Origin: Rhodanobacter sp. PCA2
Lineage (GTDB): Bacteria; Pseudomonadota; Gammaproteobacteria; Xanthomonadales; Rhodanobacteraceae
Assembly: GCF_013620825.1 (NCBI RefSeq)
Contig: NZ_NJIC01000008.1
Span: 22,377 to 86,376, forward strand
DNA length: 64,000 bases
Direction: 5' to 3'
This document shows positions 8,678 to 15,555 of the stretch, one piece after another; the stretch's first letter is position 1; every line of letters starts with the position of its first letter. Below the pieces are notes generated by a model that was given only the letters and a program-made list of their open reading frames with translations, ran no database searches and was not told where the DNA came from. The translations under genes were made by a program, and so were the position numbers.

Positions 8678-10549
8678 ATGAACGCGGACTTCGACAACGA
8701 GCTGCGCCAGGATTTCCTGGTCGAGGCCGGCGAGCTCGTCGAGCGCCTGGGCGAGCAACTGGTGGCGCTGGAGCAGGCGCCGGACGACGGCGAGCTGCTG
8801 AATGCCGTGTTCCGCGCCTTCCACACCGTCAAGGGCGGCGCGGGCTTCCTCGCGCTGGAGCCGATGGTGCAGCTGTGCCACCACGCCGAGGATCTGCTCA
8901 ACCTCGCGCGCAACGGCCGCCTCACGCTGGACGCCGGCTACATGGACGCGCTGCTGCAGACGCTGGACCTGCTGGCCGGAATGATGGCGGCGCTGGGCGC
9001 CGGCGAAGCGTTGGCGCCGCCGCCGGCCGCGCTGTTGGCGGCGCTGCTGCCGCGCGACGGGGCAGTTGCCCCGGTTCCAGCGCCCGCACCTGTTCCCGCA
9101 CCGGCGGCCGACGCAGCCGGCGTCGGCATCGACGACAGCGAATTCGAGGCCTTGCTGGACAGTCTCTATGGCACCGCAGCCCCCGGCACCATCGAGCCTG
9201 CCGCGCTGCCGGCTGCCGTGCCGCCGGGCGCCGGCGGCATCGACGACGATGAATTCGAGGCGTTGCTGGACACGCTGCATGGCAAGGGTGGCCAGCCCGG
9301 TGCGGTCGTGCCGCCGCCTGCACCGGCCGCGACGACGGCCATGGCCCCCGCGCGTCCCGCGGCGCCGACCGTGGTCGAAACCACGGTGCGCGTGGATACC
9401 GCGCGACTGGATCTGCTGGTCAACCACGCCGGCGAACTGGTGCTGGTGCGCAACCGTCTGCTCAGCCTCGCCGCGCGGCATCGCAGCGAGGTGCTGGCGG
9501 AGGCCGCCGACGAACTGGATCGCATCACCGACGAGCTGCAGGGCGCAGTGATGGGCATGCGCATGCAGCCGGTGGGCCGGCTGTTCCAGCGCTTTCCGCG
9601 CATCGTGCGCGACCTCGCCCGCCAGCTCGGCAAGGAGGTGGAGCTGGTGCTGGAAGGCGAAGGCACCGACCTCGACCGCAGCCTGGTCGAGGCGCTGGCC
9701 GATCCGCTGATCCACCTGCTGCGCAACGCGCTGGACCATGGCGTGGAAGCGCCCGACGCACGCGAGCGCGCGGGCAAGCCGCGCAAGGGCTGCGTCGTGC
9801 TGGCGGCCAGCCAGCGCGGCGAGCGCATCGTGATCACGGTGCGCGACGATGGCCGCGGCATGGACCCGGACGTCCTGCGCAGCAAGGCGGTGGAGAAGGG
9901 TGCGATCGACGCGGCGCAGGCCGCGCGCCTGTCCGAGGCCGAGTGCTATGAACTGATCTTCCGTCCAGGCTTCAGCACTGCCGCCATCGTGTCGGATGTT
10001 TCCGGCCGCGGCGTGGGCATGGACGTGGTGAAGACCCGCATCACCGAATTGGGCGGCACGCTGGCGGTGCATTCGCGCCTGGGCCACGGCAGCGAACTGG
10101 AGCTGGCGGTGCCGCTCACCCTGGCGGTGCTGCGCGTGCTGATGGTGCGCGTGGGCCAACGCCTGCTGGCGCTGCCTCTGGGCAATGTGGAAGAGGTGTT
10201 CGAACTGGCCGTGGGCCAGGACTGCCTGCTCGACGGCCGCCTGGTCGCGCGCCATCGCGGCCGCGCGCTGCCGCTGGTCGACATGCTCGACTGGACCGGC
10301 GAGCCCGCCGAGGCGATACGCCATGTGGCGGTGCTGCACATCGGCCATCAGCGGCTGGGCTGCCTGGTGCACCAGGTGCTGGGCCGCGAGGACGTCATCG
10401 TCAAGCCGCTGGGCCACCTGTTCCACGGCGTGCCGGGCGTGGCCGGCGCCACCGTCACCGGCGACGGCCGGCTGGCGCTGGTGCTGGACCTGGCCGGCCT
10501 CGCCGACGGCGCCACCCAATCTCCCACTCCCCTCGCACAGACCGGCTGA
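8678..10549 (+). CDS. cheA: Chemotaxis histidine kinase CheA (flagellar cluster copy)
   Basis: Receptor-coupled kinase that phosphorylates CheY and CheB. In its 623 residues: an HPt domain with phospho-His49 in FHTVKGGAGF; an Ala/Pro-rich linker (about 110-230) with two copies of a short acidic motif (GIDDSEFEALLDSLYG and GIDDDEFEALLDTLHG); the dimerisation helices; the HATPase domain with the N box HLLRNALDHG and the G boxes DDGRGMD and GRGVGMD; and a C-terminal CheW-like domain. No typical globular P2 domain is apparent between HPt and dimerisation helices. The ATG at 8678 follows cheZ by 11 bases. A second cheA lies at 15556. Confidence 0.96.
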   Translation: MNADFDNELRQDFLVEAGELVERLGEQLVALEQAPDDGELLNAVFRAFHTVKGGAGFLALEPMVQLCHHAEDLLNLARNGRLTLDAGYMDALLQTLDLLAGMMAALGAGEALAPPPAALLAALLPRDGAVAPVPAPAPVPAPAADAAGVGIDDSEFEALLDSLYGTAAPGTIEPAALPAAVPPGAGGIDDDEFEALLDTLHGKGGQPGAVVPPPAPAATTAMAPARPAAPTVVETTVRVDTARLDLLVNHAGELVLVRNRLLSLAARHRSEVLAEAADELDRITDELQGAVMGMRMQPVGRLFQRFPRIVRDLARQLGKEVELVLEGEGTDLDRSLVEALADPLIHLLRNALDHGVEAPDARERAGKPRKGCVVLAASQRGERIVITVRDDGRGMDPDVLRSKAVEKGAIDAAQAARLSEAECYELIFRPGFSTAAIVSDVSGRGVGMDVVKTRITELGGTLAVHSRLGHGSELELAVPLTLAVLRVLMVRVGQRLLALPLGNVEEVFELAVGQDCLLDGRLVARHRGRALPLVDMLDWTGEPAEAIRHVAVLHIGHQRLGCLVHQVLGREDVIVKPLGHLFHGVPGVAGATVTGDGRLALVLDLAGLADGATQSPTPLAQTG

Positions 10550-10554
10550 CCGTC

Positions 10555-11295
10555 ATGGATCTGATCAGCATCATCGGCACGATCCTGGCCTTCGTGGTCA
10601 TCATCGTCGGCACCATCCTCAAGGGCTCCAGCGTCGACGCGCTGTGGAATCCGGCGGCGTTCGTGATCGTGTTCCTGGGCACGCTGGCGGCGCTGCTGGT
10701 GCAGAACCACGGCACGGTGCTGAAGCATGCGCTGCGGATGCTGGCCATGGTCTACCGGCCGCCCTCGCACCGGCCCTCCGACCTGATCAGCCGCATCGTG
10801 GGATGGAGCGAGATCTCGCGTCGGCAGGGACTGCTCGGGCTGGAACCGCAGATCGAGGCCGAGCCCGACCCGTTCGTCAGCAAGGGCCTGCAGATGCTGG
10901 TCGACGGCGGCGAGCCGGAGGCGATCCGCAGTGTGCTGGAAGTGGACCTGGAGACCCGCGAGGCGACCGACCTCGCCGGCGCCAAGGTGTTCGAGATGGC
11001 CGGCATCTACTCGCCAACGCTGGGCATCATCGGCGCGGTGATGGGACTGATGGCGGTGATGCAGAACCTCGCCGACCCGGCCAAGCTCGGCCACGGCATC
11101 GCCGCGGCGTTCGTCGCCACCATCTACGGCGTGGCGTTGGCCAACCTGTTCATGCTGCCGATGGCCGCGCGGCTGAAGAGCCTGATCGGCAAGCAGACCC
11201 GGATGCGCGAGATCCTGATCGAGGGCCTGGTGTCGATCGCCCAGGGCGACAACCCGCGCCAGATCGAGGCGCGCCTGCAGGGCTACGTGGCATGA
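10555..11295 (+). CDS. motC: Flagellar motor stator protein MotC (MotA family)
   Basis: Proton-channel stator subunit of the MotA/TolQ/ExbB family. The 246-residue protein opens with a hydrophobic helix (MDLISIIGTILAFVVIIVG), then a second one, a large cytoplasmic loop and two C-terminal membrane helices (ending around LANLFMLPMAARLK). Location after cheA and coupling to the next stator gene is the MotCD arrangement of pseudomonads and xanthomonads. MotAB could be encoded elsewhere; it is not in this window. Confidence 0.93.
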   Translation: MDLISIIGTILAFVVIIVGTILKGSSVDALWNPAAFVIVFLGTLAALLVQNHGTVLKHALRMLAMVYRPPSHRPSDLISRIVGWSEISRRQGLLGLEPQIEAEPDPFVSKGLQMLVDGGEPEAIRSVLEVDLETREATDLAGAKVFEMAGIYSPTLGIIGAVMGLMAVMQNLADPAKLGHGIAAAFVATIYGVALANLFMLPMAARLKSLIGKQTRMREILIEGLVSIAQGDNPRQIEARLQGYVA

Positions 11296-12341
11296 GGCGG
11301 CACAAGCACGAGGAACACGCCAACCACGAGGCCTGGGCGATCCCGTATGCCGACCTGATGACTCTGCTGCTGGCGTTCTTCGTGGTGATGTACGCCGTCT
11401 CGGTGGTCAACGAGGGCAAGTTCCGCGTGATGTCCGAGTCGATGATCGAGGCGTTCAACGGCTCCAGCCATGCGATCGCGCCGCTGCCGCCCACCCAGGT
11501 GCGCCCGCACAACATCAGTCCGTCCATCGCCGCGCCGGCCGGGCAGGCCGGCTCCTCGGTGGTGCCGGTCGCGGTGCCGATCCCGCCGCATCCGGTGGCC
11601 ATGCAGGGCGGCCACGGGCGCGACATCGCCAGCCAGGTCGTGCAGCCGGCGAAGCTGGAGCGCATCGAGTCCGAGGTGCGCAAGGCGCTGCAGGCGCTGA
11701 TCGACCGCAAGCAGGTGACCGTGCGCAACAACGGCCACTGGCTGGAGATCGAGATCCGCACCGATATCCTGTTCCCCAGCGGCGTGGCGCAGCTGTCCAC
11801 GTCGGCGCAGGGCGTGCTGCACGCGCTGGCCGGGGTGCTGGCGGGGTTCGGCAATGCGCTGCGGATCGAGGGCTTCACCGACGACGTGCCGATCAACACG
11901 GCGCTGTACCCCTCGAACTGGGAATTGTCCGCGGCGCGCGCGGGCAGCGTCGCGCGGCTGTTCGTCGACAGCGGCATCGCGCCGGACCGGCTCGGCATCA
12001 TCGGCTGGGGCGAGGTGCATCCGGTCGCCGACAACGGTACCGAAGTCGGGCGCAACGAGAACCGCCGCGTGCTGGTGGTGGTGATGGGCGAGGGTTCGGC
12101 GCCGCAGCGCGAGCGCAGCGGCGTCCGCGAGCTCGACCGTCAGCCGGGCATCGCCTCGCTACCGACGCCGGGCGTGCTGCCCACCGTGCAGGTGGTCGAG
12201 CCGCAGCGGCCGGCGCCGGAGGCTGGGGCGGCGAAGAACGTGCCGCAGGCCGCTGCGCCTGCCGCTGCGGATGCGTCGGCCGCGGCGGGCTTCTCGGGCA
12301 GCGCGGGCGACAGCGTGCGCAGGACAGGAGCAATGCCATGA
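11292..12341 (+). CDS. motD: Flagellar motor stator protein MotD (MotB family)
   Basis: Peptidoglycan-anchored stator partner of MotC. The 349-residue protein has a short charged N terminus (MRRHKHEEHANHEAW), one transmembrane helix with the essential proton-carrying Asp in IPYADLMTLLLAFFVVMY, a linker and an OmpA-like domain (about 155-260; GFTDDVPINT, SNWELSAARA, NRRVLVVV). The tail is Ala/Pro-rich. The ATG overlaps the motC stop, and the stop overlaps the next start, so this stretch of the operon is translationally coupled. Confidence 0.94.
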   Translation: MRRHKHEEHANHEAWAIPYADLMTLLLAFFVVMYAVSVVNEGKFRVMSESMIEAFNGSSHAIAPLPPTQVRPHNISPSIAAPAGQAGSSVVPVAVPIPPHPVAMQGGHGRDIASQVVQPAKLERIESEVRKALQALIDRKQVTVRNNGHWLEIEIRTDILFPSGVAQLSTSAQGVLHALAGVLAGFGNALRIEGFTDDVPINTALYPSNWELSAARAGSVARLFVDSGIAPDRLGIIGWGEVHPVADNGTEVGRNENRRVLVVVMGEGSAPQRERSGVRELDRQPGIASLPTPGVLPTVQVVEPQRPAPEAGAAKNVPQAAAPAAADASAAAGFSGSAGDSVRRTGAMP

Positions 12342-12817
12342 GTCTTTCCGTGGCCGACCGGACCGGCGTGGACCGCCACTGGCTGACGTTCCGGATCGGC
12401 GCGCAGCTGTACGCCGCGCGGCTGGCCGAGGTCAGCGAGGTGATCCGCGACGAGGAGCTGACGCCGGTGCCCGGAGCAGCGGCCGACCTGCTTGGCGTGA
12501 GGCACCTGCGCGGACGCATCGTGCCGGTGATGGACGGTCGCCGCCGGCTGGGCTTGCCGGCGCAGCCCGCGGCCGATCCGCTGGCGGTGCGCATCGTCAT
12601 GCTGATGCATGCCGGCCAGCCGCTGGGCCTCAAGGTCGATGCGGTCGGCGAGTTGATCGACGGCGATGGCCTGGAGATCGCGCCGCCGCCCCCCGGGCGG
12701 GCCAGCCGCGACGACGATCCGGTCAGCGGCGTGCTGCCGTGGCGCGACGGTTTCGTGGCCTTGCTCGACGCACGGCGGTTGTACCGGCTGAATGGAGGCG
12801 AAGGCGATGTGGCTTGA
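12338..12817 (+). CDS. CheW-like coupling protein
   Basis: A 159-residue protein of the CheW fold: FRIGAQLYAARLAEVSEVI, then LLGVRHLRGRIVPVMDGRRRLG and LKVDAVGELIDGDG. CheW proteins bridge receptors and CheA. This copy is somewhat diverged compared with the CheW at 17637 (for example VLPWRDGFVALLDARRL at the end). In pseudomonads a CheW-type gene also ends this operon, followed by a DUF2802 gene, as here. GGAG of CAGGAG precedes the ATG, which overlaps the motD stop. Confidence 0.88.
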   Translation: MSLSVADRTGVDRHWLTFRIGAQLYAARLAEVSEVIRDEELTPVPGAAADLLGVRHLRGRIVPVMDGRRRLGLPAQPAADPLAVRIVMLMHAGQPLGLKVDAVGELIDGDGLEIAPPPPGRASRDDDPVSGVLPWRDGFVALLDARRLYRLNGGEGDVA

Positions 12818-13157
12818 ACTGAGCGTGCTCGTGCTGTTGCTGCTGGCCGTGGGCCAGACGGCGTTGCTGCTGCGGCTGTGGTGGGACTCGCGCTGTCTGC
12901 GGGAGCGCGTCGATGCGCTGTGGCACAACGCGGCGGCCGCAGGCACCGACGTGCCGACTTCGATGCTGGTGACGGCGCTGGGACGGCTCGAACGGCAGCT
13001 TGGCCACGCGGACCGGCCGGCGTCGCCGGACCGATCCTGGGAGCTGGCCCGGCAACTGGTGCGCGCAGGTGCCGACGTCGACCAGCTGGTCACCCGGTGC
13101 GGGCTGTCGCGCGACGAGGCGAAGCTGATCCTCGCGATGCGCGCGCCGGTGGCATAG
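12807..13157 (+). CDS. DUF2802 protein of the flagellar cluster
   Basis: A 116-residue protein with one N-terminal membrane helix (LSVLVLLLLAVGQTALLLRL) and a soluble helical tail (WELARQLVRAGADVDQLVTRCGLSRDEAKLI). It matches the small DUF2802 proteins that follow CheW at the end of the flagellar-chemotaxis operon in pseudomonads; their function is not established. I chose the ATG at 12807 because GGAGG (12794-12798) is well spaced from it; an upstream ATG at 12792 would add five residues. It is the last gene of the rightward operon that begins with fliQ or earlier. Confidence 0.85.
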   Translation: MWLELSVLVLLLLAVGQTALLLRLWWDSRCLRERVDALWHNAAAAGTDVPTSMLVTALGRLERQLGHADRPASPDRSWELARQLVRAGADVDQLVTRCGLSRDEAKLILAMRAPVA

Positions 13158-13215
13158 CGCGCACGATGGCGACGCAGCGTTGGCCACGCAACAGGCCGTC
13201 GCCTGGCGCTGCCGG

Positions 13216-13485
13216 TCAGCCTTGTTCGTCCGCCGCATCGTAGACCGCGGCCAGCAGCGACGCCGCAGCGGCGTAGAGCAGCGCCGGCACATCCTCGCGC
13301 AGGCGCAGTCCGGCCAGCAGGGCGGCGATCTGCGGATCGGGATGCAGCGGCAGGCCCAGCGCCTGCGCACGTGCGCGCAGGGTTTCCAGCGATTCGTTCG
13401 GCAGCGCCCGGCTCTCCCCACCGCCGGGAGCGGACAGGCGCAGGCTGACCCTACGCGTGGGTGGCGGAGGCGCCGGCGCGCTCAT
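13216..13485 (-). CDS. FlhB C-terminal domain paralogue (EscU/YscU/HrcU family)
   Basis: An 89-residue cytoplasmic protein resembling only the C-terminal part of FlhB: ALGLPLHPDPQIAALLAGL and DVPALLYAAAASLLAAVYD correspond to the helices after the NPTH cleavage site. The NPTH motif and all membrane segments are absent. Such stand-alone FlhB-C proteins are known next to FliK-like genes in pseudomonads. Its ATG overlaps the stop of the FliK-like gene (ATGA), so the two are coupled. It converges on the DUF2802 gene with a gap of 58 bases and no clear terminator. Confidence 0.85.
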   Translation of the reverse strand: MSAPAPPPPTRRVSLRLSAPGGGESRALPNESLETLRARAQALGLPLHPDPQIAALLAGLRLREDVPALLYAAAASLLAAVYDAADEQG

Positions 13486-14621
13486 GCAGTGGCCTGCAGC
13501 AGCACGGCGCTGTAGCGGTTCGGCGGCTCCGGCTGGCCCAGCTGACAACTCAGCTGGTCCAGCAGCAGGCCGCAGGCGGCCAGCCGCTGGCGCAGCGCGC
13601 CGAACTGGCGCTCCAGTCGCTGCACCGTATCCGCCTGGGCGGCCCACAGGCGCACCGACAGGCGCGGCTCGCGCAACTGCAGTTCGCCCTGGATCGCGCC
13701 CAGTGCGGGCAGATCAAGCGCAAAGCCCAGGTTCCAGCCGCGGCTGCCGTCGCCGGGGTCGACGACATATTCCAGTTGCAGTTGCAGCACGTCGCGTCCA
13801 TCCACGCCGTGCAGCGGAATCTCTATCATCCACGCCGGCAGCGGGCTGCTGGCTGACTCGAGCTGCGCCACGTCGATCCGCGCCAGCGCGGCTTTCACGT
13901 CGCCTCGCAGGCGATCAAGCAGCGGTTCGACCGCGTCGCCCGCGAGCGACGGCGGCAACGCGGCGCGCGGCTGCGCCTGTAGGCCGCGTTGCAGCATGGG
14001 TGGTGCGGTGTCGCCGGCATTCTGCCGCGGTGGCGCCGACGCGCGACGGTCGAGCAAGGTGGCCACGCGCAGCAGCGCGCCTTTCCAGTCGCCCACCAGC
14101 GTCGCCGGATAGTCGGGAGAATGCGCGAGGAGCGCTTCGAGGAACAGCCCGCTGCGTTCGATCGCCACGCGCAGGCCTTCCCCACGGGTGACCTCGGCCG
14201 GGCTGTGCATCGCCTGTTCCAGCAGGGCGAGCGCGCCGCGCAACTCCGCCGGCAACTGGCGCAGCACCGGCCGCTGGGCCAGTGCGCCCAGCGTGGCCAG
14301 CAACGGCGCATAGCCGTTCTGCTGCGGCAGTCGTTCGCGCAGGGCACGCTGCAGCACGGGGTCGGCGGGTTGCGCGAGCAGCTCCAGTTGCGGCTGGGCG
14401 CCCAGGCTCAGCACGCGCACCTGGAACTGTGCCGGCAACTGGCTGCCGGTCACGTCGGCTTCCACCGTCAAGCCGCCGATCTGCAGCACCTGCAGCCCCT
14501 GCGGGTTCACGCCCAGCGGCCGCGCCAGCAGCACGCTGCCGATGCGCCAGCTCGGCGCCGCGCTGCCGGAGGCGGCGCCGGCCCAGGTCAGGGCGGCCAT
14601 ACTGGTCGGCTGGATGATCAA
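13482..14621 (-). CDS. FliK-like flagellar hook-length control protein
   Basis: A 379-residue protein of low conservation. Its C-terminal third resembles the FliK C-terminal domain: IEIPLHGVDGRDVLQLQLEY, then GELQLREPRLSVRLWAAQAD and LRQRLAACGLLLDQLSC. FliK C-terminal domains contact FlhB-C to trigger the export switch, and here the gene is coupled to an FlhB-C paralogue. I kept the TTG start at 14621 (AGGAA 5 bases ahead); the first ATG is at 14600 with no ribosome site. Pseudomonads have a similar FliK-like/FlhB-C pair after the CheW/DUF2802 genes. Confidence 0.82.
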   Translation of the reverse strand: MIIQPTSMAALTWAGAASGSAAPSWRIGSVLLARPLGVNPQGLQVLQIGGLTVEADVTGSQLPAQFQVRVLSLGAQPQLELLAQPADPVLQRALRERLPQQNGYAPLLATLGALAQRPVLRQLPAELRGALALLEQAMHSPAEVTRGEGLRVAIERSGLFLEALLAHSPDYPATLVGDWKGALLRVATLLDRRASAPPRQNAGDTAPPMLQRGLQAQPRAALPPSLAGDAVEPLLDRLRGDVKAALARIDVAQLESASSPLPAWMIEIPLHGVDGRDVLQLQLEYVVDPGDGSRGWNLGFALDLPALGAIQGELQLREPRLSVRLWAAQADTVQRLERQFGALRQRLAACGLLLDQLSCQLGQPEPPNRYSAVLLQATA

Positions 14622-14771
14622 TGCGGTTCCTGCGCGTGGATGGCGGCGTCGGGGGCGAGCCCGTCCCGGAGAACATCGACCGGCAACGCGCGAACTTGAG
14701 ATGGCGCTGCACCAGGCGCCATCGCGGTCGCAGCAGGACGGCGCGCATCACGAGGGGGCGCGAACGGACTC

Positions 14772-14798
14772 TAAAGCGCGCGCCATCGCGGCCGATAA
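14772..14798 (+). promoter_or_regulatory. Sigma-28 (FliA) promoter for the STAS-cheY-cheA operon
   Basis: TAAAGCGC (14772-14779), an 11-base spacer, then GCCGATAA (14791-14798). The -10 element and spacer are identical to the FliA consensus and the -35 matches TAAAG of TAAAGTTT. It faces the STAS gene at 14840 and lies in the divergent gap after the FliK-like gene. Confidence 0.9.
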
Positions 14799-14839
14799 AC
14801 CGGACAGTCAGCGCCAGCGGGCGCGAACGGAGCGATGGC

Positions 14840-15169
14840 ATGGCCGGCAAGCGGGCCGCGAAACGGGACGGCGAACAGATGGTGGGCGACGCCGCAGTGC
14901 GGTTGCCGCCGGACTGCCGCCTGGGCGCGCTGTCGGCGCTCCATGCCGAGCTGGTGGCGGCGCTGCCCGGCGGCGCCGTCGAGCTCGACGGCAGCCAGGT
15001 GGAACGCGTGGATACCGCCGCACTGCAGTTGCTGGTGCTGTTGTGCCGCGAGCTGGATCGGCGCGGCGGCACGCTGGCCTGGCGCGGCAGCAGCGCTGCC
15101 CTGGACGAGGCGGCCGGCCTGCTGGGCGTGGCGAAGATTCTGGAATTGCCGGCCGCCGGGCCGGCCTGA
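14840..15169 (+). CDS. STAS-domain protein
   Basis: A 109-residue STAS (anti-sigma-antagonist-like) domain. The phosphorylatable-serine region is VERVDTAALQLLVLLCRELD, where the usual Ser is replaced by Thr (DTAA). The ATG at 14840 has GGAG 7 bases ahead; a longer frame reaching back to 14621 is ignored because it would include the sigma-28 promoter. It is first in a unit with cheY and cheA, so a role in chemotaxis signalling is likely, as for the STAS gene in the Pseudomonas/Xanthomonas second chemotaxis cluster. Partner unknown. Confidence 0.85.
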   Translation: MAGKRAAKRDGEQMVGDAAVRLPPDCRLGALSALHAELVAALPGGAVELDGSQVERVDTAALQLLVLLCRELDRRGGTLAWRGSSAALDEAAGLLGVAKILELPAAGPA

Positions 15170-15182
15170 ACGAGGTGGCAGC

Positions 15183-15545
15183 ATGGCAAAGATTCTTGCG
15201 GTAGACGACTCCGCTTCGATGCGCGGCATGGTGGCCTTCACCCTGCGTGGCGCGGGGCACGAGGTGACCGAGGCCGAGAACGGCCAGCTGGCGCTGGACG
15301 CGGCCGGCGCGGGTGCGTTCGACCTGGTGCTGGCCGACGTCAACATGCCGGTGATGGACGGCATCGCGATGGTGCGCGCGCTGCGCGCCAGGCCCGAATA
15401 CCAGGGGGTGCCGATCCTGATGCTCACCACCGAGTCGCACACCGAGAAAAAGATGGAAGGCAAGGCCGCCGGCGCCACCGGCTGGCTGGTCAAGCCGTTC
15501 GATCCCGACCAGCTGCTGGCGACCGTCAAGCGCGTGCTGGGCTGA
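15183..15545 (+). CDS. Response regulator, CheY type (second copy)
   Basis: A 120-residue stand-alone receiver: acid pair VDD (8-9), phosphoacceptor Asp52 in LADVNMPVMDG, Thr in LTTES, Lys in LVKPF. It is directly upstream of cheA copy 2 and differs clearly from the flagellar-cluster CheY (no [12 protein letters not shown] signature). It may be a phosphate sink or serve the second CheA; this cannot be told from sequence. GAGG precedes the ATG by 8 bases. Confidence 0.93.
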   Translation: MAKILAVDDSASMRGMVAFTLRGAGHEVTEAENGQLALDAAGAGAFDLVLADVNMPVMDGIAMVRALRARPEYQGVPILMLTTESHTEKKMEGKAAGATGWLVKPFDPDQLLATVKRVLG

Positions 15546-15555
15546 GGCAGGGCGC

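Noticed and set aside
14621..14839. An upstream extension of the STAS gene at 14840 to 14621 (182 residues in all)
   Set aside because: The extension is Arg-rich, covers the sigma-28 promoter and would have to start before the transcription start; the ATG at 14840 has an ideal ribosome site.
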